Of a stretch of 64,000 bases of DNA, positions 1-11,400 are shown in pieces (positions within the stretch are counted from its first letter, which is position 1; each line of letters opens with the position of its first letter). The translations under genes were made by a program, and so were the position numbers. The notes below the pieces were generated by a model. It had not been told where the DNA came from, searched no databases, and saw only the letters and a list, made by a program, of their open reading frames with translations. The stretch comes from Apostichopus japonicus (Eukaryota > Echinodermata > Holothuroidea > Aspidochirotida > Stichopodidae): contig NC_092565.1 of NCBI RefSeq assembly GCF_037975245.1, forward strand, positions 4,961,499-5,025,498, given 5' to 3'.

Positions 1-104
1 AACGAGATCATATGTCAGTTCGTCAATTGACTGCGTGACAAACAAAAAAACATTTCATATTTGACATGCTGGAAATATTTGTTTCTTTTTTCTCTTCTAT
101 GAAG

Positions 105-260
105 GGTATGTCGTTATCTGAACACGCTTTGAGGACTGGCGTCATCAGAAGGGGAAAAGATAAAATTCATGAAGGGAGCCCTCTATTGGTCACGAGTGAA
201 GAAGATATTTTCAAACATATGGGTTTAGAATACCGCCCTCCGCACGAAAGAGATTATTGA
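105..260 (+). CDS. POLL: DNA polymerase lambda, last coding exon (partial gene)
   Basis: Terminal exon of an X-family DNA polymerase used in base-excision repair and end joining; the rest of the gene lies left of the window. A pyrimidine-rich acceptor (ttttttctcttctatgaag) ends at 104, and the exon opens in phase 0 with GMSLSEHAL, reads through SEEDIFKHMGLEYRPP and ends HERDY before TGA at 258-260. The motif pair 'KGMSLSEHAL ... GL.YR.P.ERD' is the C-terminal end of the palm/thumb region in polymerase lambda. Polymerase beta and mu have related but less similar endings, so lambda is preferred. An in-frame ATG at 66 is intronic and is not a start. Confidence 0.85.
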   Translation, partial: GMSLSEHALRTGVIRRGKDKIHEGSPLLVTSEEDIFKHMGLEYRPPHERDY

Positions 261-396
261 GCAAAATATCAAGAATTCTCAGAAATTGTCACCATCTTTT
301 CTTCATTGAAGAGATAATCAGTAAATGTTGAAAAATATGTTGAAATTGATAACTAGGTTTCATTTTCCTACAATAATGTTTCATATTTTTGGGTTT

Positions 397-406
397 AATA
401 AATAAA
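397..406 (+). terminator. Poly(A) signals of the polymerase lambda gene
   Basis: Two overlapping AATAAA hexamers (397-402 and 401-406) lie about 140 bases after the polymerase lambda stop codon, in AU-rich sequence. They are the expected cleavage and polyadenylation signal. The cleavage site itself is not determined. Confidence 0.6.
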
Positions 407-409
407 CAA

Positions 410-2070
410 TGAATTTTGAATAGGCTAGCGGGCCTAACCTAGGCATAGGGTATTTTCAGTACAATAATTTAATTTCGCAGAACTAGACCATACATATTTA
501 CAGCTGTATATTCATTACACTGTTTCTTGCCAAATCAATTGCTGTGGAACTAGAACTGACCTTTTATTGTCGGAGACTGCAGTTTCTTCTTAAATCGCTC
601 TATCCAAGACACGTTTGTGAACTTTTGGTAGCTTTGACGAGAAATCCATCACAAGCGGGGGGTTCCAACGTGAATACGACGTCAATGTCATCATGGTTAG
701 GTCTAGCCTAGTCCTCAACAATTAAGGTCTGCAAATGAGCAATTTGTTTGGAATTTCCCCATGCGCTGTCTCGTGATTTTTCCAAAATCTTACACACTCT
801 ATGAATTTTGACCACGAAGTTTTGGAGAAATGCTGTAAATTGTCACTTTCAACTGCTGTTGGAAAGTGCATCGAACACACATTTTTCGAGAGTTTGTTGG
901 TGTACCCATGGTCATTATAGACTAGGTTAGGCCTAGGCTAAATTTTAGCACTGTTAAGTCCCAGGTTGGTGACGTCACGCCATTTGCATATTTTGATTGG
1001 CCTAATACATCATCAAGAGATGTACATTTTCTAAGTTGATATCGGCTTACAGTTTAATTAATTTCTTAAATGTTAGATGAATGAAACATGGAAACATTTT
1101 TGATTATGAATAATGTTTATTTTTCTCATGCTTTAGTGAATAGTTTATGTTATACACAAATCTGGAGTACGAAACAACACAATAGAGTCACTCGGCCCAT
1201 AGTCTAAATGATATTGTTGATGCCCATAAGGGATTTCTACAAAGATAAAACGTGTTCATTTGGACTCAGGACTTGCGTCATTATTAAAGCCATTTCGTTT
1301 TGGGGATTTGTTAGTATTTTCTCAAACAGGTTTCTGTTTCTGACTTACTTACGTTTTGAATTATTTAAGATTGAATTTATTGATAAATGTTAAGAATTCT
1401 AAATGTCATTTTCAATGTGTAGTTAATTGCTATTTTCCAAGAAATGTTGTTAATGATGACAATTGTGCAATATAAAAAAATTATTTTGGTAATTTTCACT
1501 TGTTTTGTGCAATTCATTGAATGTGGGGATTTTGTTTTCGCTTTGCCCATTTAAAAAACAATATGGCTTCAGAAATTAAGTATTTGATTGAAAAAAAAAC
1601 GAAAAAGAGTACGTAAATACATGATTTAAAAACTAATAATCAGATCTTAACCAATAGGCATCGTTCGTCGACTATACACTGCTCGGTGACCAGCCTTGTA
1701 CTAAATTTCATGTTATGTAAATTTAATAGAAAAGGAAGTTAAAGAGTTTGGATACTAAAGACAAATGTGGGATAAAGCCAAGAATCGTGACAATGCCTGG
1801 CACCTATGTTGACCTATGGAAAGATGACGGAGGGTGGGGGGGGGGCTTGAGGAGGGGAAAGAGGGAGAGAAGGTGATACAAAGGGAGAATCTTAGTAACG
1901 TTTGCACATGCTATCTAGGATCTGTGGTATAATAACGGAGAGAGGGGGGCGGGAGACGGCAAAACTTAACCTAAATTGCCAGTAAGAAGTGGCTTGTTTA
2001 AAAACATCAAGGACGAAATTGTTCGTTTTCAACTTTTATTTCAAAAAGTTACAAACAAACTCTCAAACAT
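410..2070. other. Intergenic stretch, no gene seen
   Basis: I see no coding exon here. The sequence is AT-rich with scattered 'cctaggcctag' motifs near 425-440, 700 and 930. A G-rich low-complexity patch lies at about 1829-1890 and another at 1938-1958. The short open frame at 1208-1393 has no recognisable domain and poor codon character. Confidence 0.5.
2035..2040 (-). terminator. Poly(A) signal after the 143-residue ORF
   Basis: TTTATT on the plus strand reads AATAAA on the minus strand, 35 bases past the stop of the intronless ORF. The close spacing gives a very short 3' UTR and supports that ORF as a transcription unit. Confidence 0.4.
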
Positions 2071-2074
2071 CTCG

Positions 2075-2506
2075 CTAGGGTGGGTAATAGTGAACGGTCA
2101 CGTCTCTACGTTCTGCACGGTATAAGCGACGCCGAGATGTTCGTCGTCTGCGGCAAGGTTGAGGTGAACGTTTAACGACTATCCACTCGTAAATACGACC
2201 GAAATTATAACGCAGGGTCATAGTAGCCAACGTCAGGAACCCAAAGTTGTATTTACGGACAATGAGATAGAAACTGATGTCAACGAAATAACAGAGGATG
2301 TCAGACGAGGCCAGAATATGGTCGAGGAGGGTCTTGTTCTCTTCGTTGTCATGAAGCGTGAGGTGACAGGCAGGGTCATCGTCACAGCGGTCAGTAAGGG
2401 TCACATTTCCGTCATAAACAACGAACCTCGACTGGGAGAGATCTGGGTCAACATGGGTGACGCCGGCAAACATTGCGTGATCATAGATGTAGGTGTCGTT
2501 AGCCAT
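2075..2506 (-). CDS. Unrecognised intronless 143-residue protein
   Basis: I do not recognise this protein. Reading on the minus strand from ATG at 2506 (an upstream in-frame TTG at 2509 is not needed) gives 143 residues to TAG at 2077-2075. Codons are rich in C or G at the third position (GAC, ATC, CTC, ACC, GTT/GTC), unlike the surrounding AT-rich sequence, which argues for real coding. The N-terminal half is acidic (RCDDDPAC), residues about 65-95 are hydrophobic and could be buried or membrane-associated, and the C-terminus is arginine-rich (CRRRRTSRRRLYRAERRD). An AATAAA on the minus strand (2040-2035) sits about 35 bases after the stop, and a weak TATA-like stretch lies about 35-45 bases upstream of the ATG. 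It could be a lineage-specific gene, a processed gene copy or part of a mobile element. Confidence 0.45.
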   Translation of the reverse strand: MANDTYIYDHAMFAGVTHVDPDLSQSRFVVYDGNVTLTDRCDDDPACHLTLHDNEENKTLLDHILASSDILCYFVDISFYLIVRKYNFGFLTLATMTLRYNFGRIYEWIVVKRSPQPCRRRRTSRRRLYRAERRDVTVHYYPP

Positions 2507-2529
2507 CAATGGATTATCTGATGTTTTGT

Positions 2530-3540
2530 GAAGAAAGAGTATAAATAATGATTACGCGAAATTCAGTGACGTCACTTATTATTAAGTATTATTATTAAAA
2601 TGACTTCGCTCACTAAATCAGCCTACTCTATACACGTCCGTCGATTGTTTAACAGTATTGCGTGAGTGCAGTACCGTGGGTAATAATGGCGGGAACGTTC
2701 CGTGAAAGTATAAGATCAGGTCCTAAAGGGTCATTCAATATATCAATGAATCTTCGAATAATCGGGACAATATGCATGCGAACGCCGTATCGATTACCCG
2801 TCTTCCTGATATATTGTCTTACAGGGTATGTATATTTAATTACCGCATTGTACTAATTAGAGTATGATTTTAACCTTAAGTCGTAACGCAAATGGAAACC
2901 ATCGAGACAAGATAAAAAACAGTTACATACTTTAAAAAAGACTATACGGTATTCTTACACTTTGAGAAATTTTTCTAAAGAATCATGTCAAACACATTGA
3001 GTTAAGAATGATTTAATATGATCACCTACTCTACTCCTCTAATAAGAACTTGACTTAACGAAAATAAGATGATGTTTTTTTAAATCTTCTTACCGATAGG
3101 TTTGATCATGGTTACAGTAACCAGATAATACATGGCTAACAAAGCTTTCAATTTGAAGGCAGTTGGCGATTGCATCTTTAATATGCAAATTCGTAAAGGT
3201 AAAGCACAGTAAAACTCTCGTAGAACTGAATGTTGTAGTATCAATAAAGAAACTGATATACGATATAGTGTATACTAGGTTTAGTTGCTAACAAAATATG
3301 TTTGTAGGTAATCCTATAGACATTGTGACGTCAGAGTCACGCTTTTTCTCCGTATGCGCCCAGGCGCTACATCATGCATGACTCATATACTTCTTATATT
3401 CACAAAAAATATGAAGCCAGTGCACGCGCATTCCGGTGCACCCACGTCTTTCCAATAATAGCCGAAAGCACTATAGATGATCCACAGCGCGTTCTTGATA
3501 AAGCCAATTTGCGCGCTCATGCACACGCACTCCATGTTGT
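2530..3540. other. Intergenic stretch, no gene seen
   Basis: No convincing exon on either strand. ORFs at 2662-2856 and 3374-3568 show no domain and are not supported by splice sites I would trust. Confidence 0.4.
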
Positions 3541-4022
3541 ATTTCTAGTAGTAGTAGTGGTAAGTTGAGTCTCGTCTATCCGACATGCTCAGTGATTAAC
3601 CTCCGCCACGTATCACGATCTTGCGCAAGGTTTATTGCTTCCTCGAAATTGTTAATATTAATGTCCTTAAATTGCGACTTTATTTTTCCAAGCAAGGTAG
3701 TCACGGGCCTTCCTACTGGTTTAGCAGTATGTCTCAGGGCTTCTCTTAAAGCAACTTTTGCTGGAGCGTCCTCCTGGAGTCTTGCTACATGACCGAAAAA
3801 TCTCAATCTTCTATGTGCGACTATGGATGACCAAGGTGTTTGGTTGGTTTCGTTGTAGAGCTCATCATTTGATAACCAATTATTATTGGTCCATCTAATG
3901 TTGAGAATATTTCGAAGTAGTCTCCTTTGAAAAGTGTCAATTTTGCGATCAAGATCCTTCGTTGTGCCCCACAGTTCGCAATTGTATATTTCTATCCGTT
4001 CTTTAATTTTGAGACCAGACAC
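3541..4022 (-). mobile_element. 5'-truncated non-LTR retrotransposon (LINE) 3' end
   Basis: The minus-strand frame from 4022 to 3576 encodes the C-terminal region typical of LINE reverse-transcriptase polyproteins. It contains CELWGTTKDLDRKIDTFQRR, then RRLRFFGHVARL, GRPVTTLLGKI and LAQDRDTWRRLI. These match the 'cut-off tail' downstream of the reverse-transcriptase core that Jockey/RTE/CR1-type elements carry. The palm motifs themselves are absent, so the copy is 5'-truncated. A short trinucleotide run (plus-strand tag repeats, 3549-3558) after the stop looks like the 3' tail. The family cannot be set from this fragment alone. Confidence 0.75.
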
Positions 4023-4029
4023 TTTGAAA

Positions 4030-4724
4030 GTGGCTGGACTATCAAGTCTAACACACGCTTACTCAGATGCAACGCACAACTCATTATGATACATTCAGTT
4101 TGTTAAGCAAAAATTGTGTTGAAGTGATCCAAGCAAAGGACTAAACCATTTCTAGCTCTTTGGATCATAGGGTGCTCTTTTATAGGCATGTTTTGATTAA
4201 GTTATTAGAATGAATAAAACAAAGAATTCACAATTAAATTTAGACTGTCAACTAGTAGCCGACGTCATAATCAACTTGGATTTCGATTTGTCACGGTGAC
4301 AATTTGAAAAATATTCCACACTGCTAGTTGAAATCCCAATCTCAATATCTTGCCCGTTATGCGAGATGTGGTTCATTGAATGTAATCCATTTTGAATGGC
4401 TAAACCTACTACTACTCCAGAAAGTTGGAGTCACAGTAAAGGGTTGTTATGTCATCTGGGCAAGTGCTAATCAAACACTTCACTGCACTTGGGTCATAAA
4501 AATTTTCGCGTTCATATATCCTACAAACCTTCACCATTGGAATTTATTGTTTATACTTAGCTGTCAATTTTCTATTTAATTTCATCAAACTGTAGATTTT
4601 TTGTAGGAATATTCTTTTCTTCTGTGGATAAATGATTCACAAATTGTAAACAAAATGAAAGACATATTTATTTCTGCTGTTGCCAGATGTATTAACAAAA
4701 TATCACAAAACTAACAACTTTATA
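4030..4724. other. Intergenic stretch, no gene seen
   Basis: No supported gene; AT-rich sequence between the LINE fragment and a MITE. The open frame at 4328-4579 has no recognisable features. Confidence 0.4.
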
Positions 4725-4732
4725 TCTTCGCG

Positions 4733-5082
4733 CAGTGGCGTAGGAAGGTACTTTTGAGTGGGGGGCTGAAGAGTGATGGCCGGCCTGGGGGAGGGGTGTC
4801 CCCCTCCCCTTTGGAATTTTTTTGCATTTTCCAGGTGGCCTCAGATGCAATTTGGTGCAATATAGCACACTTCAACACCCACTCCATTTTGTAAATAATT
4901 TTGCATTTTCACCTGGCCTTAGATGCAATTTGGATTTTGGTCCTCCAAATGAGATTTTTTTCTCATTTGGAAATGAAAAAGAGGTTTTCTGACTTGCGAA
5001 GGGGGGGGGGCGGAATGATACTTCCGCCCCCATATTTTTCACTGGGGGCTGGCGCCCCCCCCCCCCGGTTCCTACACCCTTG
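4733..5082 (+). mobile_element. hAT-type MITE, copy 1
   Basis: A 350-bp non-coding element flanked by a perfect 8-bp target-site duplication TCTTCGCG (4725-4732 and 5083-5090), the length expected for hAT-superfamily insertion. The left end begins CAGTGGCGTAGGAAGG, and the right end read inward is CAAGGGTGTAGGAACC, an imperfect terminal inverted repeat. The interior has C- and G-rich runs and 'gatgcaatttgg' segments shared with the copies at 57867 and 62696, which lie in the opposite orientation. It has no transposase and would need one supplied in trans. Confidence 0.85.
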
Positions 5083-5424
5083 TCTTCGCGATACCAAATT
5101 TGTCTAAAAGATATAGAAATTGTTCATTGGGTATTCAAAGATTTTGCACTTACTGCACCGTAATATATACTAAATGACCGATAGTTTTACTACCATTCTG
5201 GTCAACCAAGAGAGAAATCAAAAGCAGTATTCATGACGTGTACGTGTACAGTATTTGTGACGAGAACCCTTTTCCTGCGTCGCTGTCGCCTGTCTTCGAT
5301 TTTAAGTTTCTATGTTAATAATTGTATTAGTAACAAGAGGTAGCTGAGCAGCAATAGGTACCTTCTGTCTACGGTACATATGCCTTCCTGAAGATCATCT
5401 GTCCCCAGTGTTGCCGTATTCAGA

Positions 5425-8400
5425 ATGGCAAATAAAAAGGATGATACTTCACATCCATTGTTTCAATTCTCAGCAAATGATAGCATTGCATCGAATGTTC
5501 TGAGACCAGTTCCCGTGGCAGCATCTTTATTTCCAGGTTCTCTTTCCCTCTGCATAAACGCCTATCAAGCCTAGCCTAACATTACACTATTATTGTTAAC
5601 GTTACGGAATTAATATGATAACACTAGGCCCCTAAGCCTATGTTGTAACCCCAACTCCTAAGTTGCAACTACACTACCAACCTAAGACTCTTGAGTCTTA
5701 GGGCAAGGACTAAGCTAGTGTTAGTCGTGGGTCTTAGTCCACTACTGAAATGTGTTTATTTCATGTTAGCCTTGTGGAGAAATGTGTGGGGCTATGTTAC
5801 ACTTACACGGAATAAGTTAGTATTAAACTTGTGTGTAGCACTAGCAGCTAAAATGGCAGTTAATCTTGTCTCATATAGGCTAGTGAGGGATTAGCATTAG
5901 ACCCAAAGTTTCCAAACTATGGAAGAGTCTATGTACTAAAGTTGCTAGCCTATACTATAGCATATTGTTACATTGTTTCGATTGCATAGCAAGTTTTACA
6001 AAATACATAGAATTTTTCGGATACAGTAGACCTAGGCTACAGTATGAAGTATTTCACATGTTCCTAGTACTACTAGGCCCACGAGTTAACCACTTACTAT
6101 GCCTAGGCTAAGCAATTATAATTGTAGGCAAACATCTTTCTTCAAAATTTCTTTTGAAGTGTTTTCATTAGTATGGGTGCTGTTGTCCTTAAAATTATGG
6201 TGCAAGCTACTTAGGCCTAAGTGAACTTAATATATATTGCAGGGGTAAAAAATAGTTAAGCAGAGATTAGGTGCCTGACAGAATAAGTTTGCTTTAAGTT
6301 CATGTTTGATACAAAACATAACTTTTCAAAAGGTCAATACCTAACTACAACACATATCCTTAATATGTATAAGTCCATACCTAACTACAACACATATCCT
6401 TATTATGCATTGGTCCATACCTAACTACAACACCTATCCTTATTATGCATTGGTCCATTCCTAACTACAACACCTATCCTTATTATGCATTGGTCCATAC
6501 CTAACTACAATACCTATCCTTATTATGCATTGGTCCACACCTAACTACAATACCTATCGTTATTATACATTGGTCCGTACCTAACTGCAACACCTATCCT
6601 TATTATGCATTGGTCCATACCTAACTACAACACCTATCCTTATTATGCATTGGTCCATACCTAACTACAACACATATCCTTATTATGCATTGGTCCATGT
6701 AATCTCACATTGGAATTGACTTTCAATTTACCCAGATGCTTAGATCATGAACTGCTGTCACCAGTTACAACGAATAACGTACCCATGACGAATAACGTAG
6801 CCCCTGAATGCCTTTGAGATTTTAAGATCAAGCTTCTCATGTAACAAACATTTGAAAATGTTTAAGAAATTAAAAATATTCTTGACATTTACAGAGGAGG
6901 AAGTTGGTAGTTTCCTGGGCCAAACTGAGAACTCAGATTACCCACCTGAACAGTCCTCAGCATCAGATGCTTTCCAGCCGTCAACCCAAGGGCAATTTTC
7001 GACAGCATCGTTTTTTCAAGAGCCCGCACCAGCAAATACATCTGCTTCCACAGATCCATTTCAGAATGTCTCTCACGGTCCTCCTCCGCCTGATGCCAGC
7101 TCTCAGCCAGGGTCTATACCTCTGATGGTACCACCACAACCACCGGTGTCAGCAACATTTGATATGGGTCCACCCAGTGCTCCTCAAAATGCTCCACCGG
7201 TGCAACCATTTGTTCCAGCTGCCGCCTCTACTCCACAACAGGTATTTTTAATATACCACATTCTCTGTGCTTTTAATATGAGAAGGGTTCTATCATTGAA
7301 GGCGGGGGGGGGGGGGGGAGGGGAGGGAGGGCAGCTTTGTTGATCAAGGGTGGAATGGTCTAGTGATAGGTGACCAGGCCAATGGGGCTTCAGGATTGAT
7401 ATGGGACAGCAAAAGTACACCCTTTTCTTCATTTTATGAGGTAAATACATGTCTACATATGTTCATATGAAGTATTAAACGAAGCTGGGAAGTATACACA
7501 AACGAAGAGTACTGAATAACATTTGGAGATAACTTTTTGAAAACTCCCATCGTTTGTCTTCATTTTGTCCTATTTTTAGGCACCACCTGCTGGTGGACCT
7601 CCTGTTGGTCCTCCTTCAGGCAGTGGTCAGGGAATGTATCGCCTTAGGGACGTCAAACACAGACCAATGCCTCACCCGGTGGACGCATCTTCTCTGTCAA
7701 GTCCAGGACCACCCCTGATGTTCCCTTCATCGTCACCACAAGCAGTACCCCTGGAGTCACATCACGTCCCACCTGCTGGTCTACAACATCCCCATGGAGT
7801 TCAGGTGAGCGTTCTGTGAAACAATTAAAGAGCAGATACTACGCTTGACACAAAGAGGGGAATATTTTAGTGTTCAAACTCTGTTTTGGAGGCTCAGAAT
7901 TTTTGTCTCTTATAAAACACTATGGTCCTTGTGTTCCTTATTTGTAAAATGCGAAGCTGCTATACATCTTTCGACTTGTATAGCAGTTTGACCGTCCAGC
8001 ATAGCAATTTTGGGATGCGATGCTGGATAAATTATTCCCTGCTTGACAATCACAGTCATTTTGAAGATAATAATACAATGTTATTATTTTTGCACCTTCA
8101 TCTCTTCAAAACAGTTGGAGAATATTATTTTGAGGCATTTTCTTGTTGCATTGATACATCAATTATCTGGTACTTTTATCAAAGGTGTTTATAAATAACT
8201 GTTCACTATAAATACTGGTGCAAGGCCAAAAAAAATTGTCATTGCAAATCGTACAAAAGTGAATCGTAAAGTGCATCTGGAAGAGAGTGGTATAATGTTA
8301 TATAAATCTAGAAGTGAAATACACCTAGCTCCTGTAAGGTGAAGCCCTTAGTCTCATTATTTGATTTTGAAGAAAAGCTGGGTTTTTTCCCCCTAATAAA

Positions 8401-11400
8401 TACAACACAAACTTCTGTTCCCTGTCACTGAACCATCTTCCATCATTCCAGGGAACTGTACTCAGATGTTGCACTGCAATGTGACTTTGCATATACAATG
8501 ATTCGTAACTTCATCCCATATATATGTCTTACATGTTTTTTTGACATCATACATCCTGATCACTTGGCAATCTTTTCAATCACCATTCTTCTTTAATGGT
8601 TTCAGTCGTACGATCCTGCCAGGCCGCCCCCTACCAACGAAGAACTGTCTGCCGTGAACATACACCCACCTCTCCCAGGTGGTCCGGGGATACAGTCCCA
8701 GTACAGACCAGTGTTGCCGCACTGGTTCTATTGCGCAATGAAAGGAAATACAGAGGACTGGCTCCCTTTTAGTACTGTTGATTCCAGCAGATTAGAAGAA
8801 TCCTATCTAAGAGGTATGAATAAGTTGATTTAGAGAGGTTGGACGGGGTATTTGTGGGTGGGTGGGGTCAGTGGGGCGAAAAGAAGGAGCATTGCAAGAG
8901 GGTATAAGTACAGGGTCTAAGCTGTATGGATTATGTTGTTTCTGCATTAAATTGTCCAAGCCATTAAAGTAATGACAGGATCCAGAGCGAGTAGTTGAGG
9001 GACATGTTGCTTTTCCTTTTAAGCTGTCATCACTATGTCATACCTGCAAGTGATGGATCACAAATGTATTACTGTATGAAATAATGTCAGTGGTAAAGTA
9101 GTTAAAGTAAATTGAAAATCTGTGTCAAATTAAATTTGAAATCACATTTACACGTTCACCGCAGGGATGCAGAATAAAAATGAAATAATTCTGGCTATGA
9201 ACGGAGGACGCTATGACGTTAATCTCCGCGAGAGAACTAGACACTCCATCTATTGGGAGGAGGCCCCATCCAAAGTGAGGAGGTGTACATGGTTCTTCAA
9301 GAGCGATGGAGATAACAAATTTGTCCCCTACGACGAGGAGCTTGCAGCAACGTTAGAGGTACGGTCTCTCTTTGAAGATGAAACGTTTTCTAAATGCTGC
9401 ATTTGAAGTTGGTGTTACAAAAAGCTGTATGTGGAGATAAGTCTTCCACTTCTAAAGTGTAACCTTGCTACCGTTGTGTTCTGATTTAAATACCGAAAAC
9501 ATTCCTTGAAAACAGAGTGTCTACATCCTCTGTAGTTTCAATTATGTATATTTTACATTTGTTTCCCTTCCTTGTTTTATTGAAAGTCCAATACAGAATT
9601 AATCGTTTAAACTCATTTGCGGAGGTCAACGGTCACGTGCGGACAAAACCTTGAAAACTTTCTGTGCAGTATTACAATGAATGTTCTCATATAAAACGTG
9701 GCAAGGAATCACTAACCCTTTTGTCTTTCTTGTTAATCTAAATTAAAACAATTAAAAACATTACATTGTTTAGAAAAGTTGTAACTTTAGAAGTAAATGA
9801 TCAGTACTAGAAAGAACAGAAGGGGTAGGATTTTGCGTCGACAAGAACAATTAACAGTGATGACTGAAAACATAAAATGGAATGTGAATTTCCCTGGGAA
9901 ATGGTTGAGATATTTTGGTATTGAATAGAAACTTGCTAAACTTATAAGAATAAGATGTCATGTAATGTCATGCAATGTAATGTTAATATATTCTTAAAGG
10001 CGCATTACATGTAAAAACATCTCAACGCGTCTCACAATATAAAAATAGTAAATTACAAACAATAGAACCATCAAATTTCCAGTAAAAAGTACGCAAAATA
10101 AACTCTATGATTAAAGATTAAGAATGCTTTAAATATGATGATAATATTCTATAAAACAAATGTCGGTTTTCATCCCCTCTTAACAACCTTGTTCTTTCAC
10201 ACAGGAAGAATACAAATCGGCTGCCCTCCAGAACTTATGGAATCGAAGATTAGAACTACCGGAGGGGGAAGCAGTAGTGATGCATAACCCAAATGTGATC
10301 GTACATTTCCGACCCGGGGCCAAGCCCAGAGAATGGGGAAGTGCGGACACGCAGATAAGGCCCAGAGTCGTGAAACGAGGGGTGGACGATATAGACGACA
10401 TCGATTTCGGTGAGAGAATAAAATATGATATGCCAGACAGAATAAATCATCTACTACCTGTGTCTTTAGATTCAATTTCATATTTGGCTGTCAAATTATT
10501 CCTTTTCATTTTGATCCTGTAATAGCCCTGGTTGCTTCTTCAAAGAGAAAAAGCATATAGGCATAAGTCAAAAATGGGAGTTTTGTTTCTAAGGGTGCTG
10601 TTATCAAAAAGGGCACTGTTTTTACTGAGGCTCCGTGGTGAGTTTAATGATGTATGCTCTGGATGTTTTCTTTTGAGAGCACCGAGGCAGACTTAAGGGG
10701 TCTTCTCGGTTAACTTACTAACAGGATCTTCCCTTTTATACCTTGTTTCTTCTTCCTCATTTCTTGGTATTTCAGTTAAGATGTGCTTTAACATTTACTT
10801 AAAATATTTAACATATTTTTCGTCTCAATTTCAGGTGAACCTGATAAAATAGATCACCTGGTTTTTGTTGTCCATGGAATCGGTCCCGTCTGTGATCTGA
10901 GATTCAGGAGTATAGTAGAGTGTGGTAGGTACCATGATTTCATTCACAATTGATAACTGAGAGCAGGGGAGGGCGAGTGGCACTCAGAAAGAAAAGCGAA
11001 TTAAACTAAGGCCACACTTTGCCCACGTCCGCAAAGAGCTAAAGGTTATGTTTAAACTGAGACAGACTATACCTTCTGTACCGTCTGCCTTAAGGAGAAA
11101 GCTAACCTCCCCATCCCCACTGCCAACCCCCACCCACTGCACCATTTCTGGTTAATTGATTTAATAAAGCTGTACCTTTTACTACTTACATTTCTTTGGT
11201 GAAAATACTGTACAGCACAACAGCCCAATTACTTGTCTTGTGCATTCATTATCTTCTATTACTTTAATATTAATTAATTAGTTAAAATTAGCTATGAAGA
11301 ACACAGAATGGTTAAGAGTGCTGAATATCTCTGGTTCTACTCCCATCTTTTAGTGGAGGACTTCCGCTCCATTTCTTTGAGACTGATGAATTCTCATTTC

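Noticed and set aside
6852-6894. ATG at 6852 as the SEC23IP start
   Set aside because: It lies before the acceptor at 6894. The first exon at 5425-5536 joins in phase and matches the family N-terminus, with an upstream in-frame stop.
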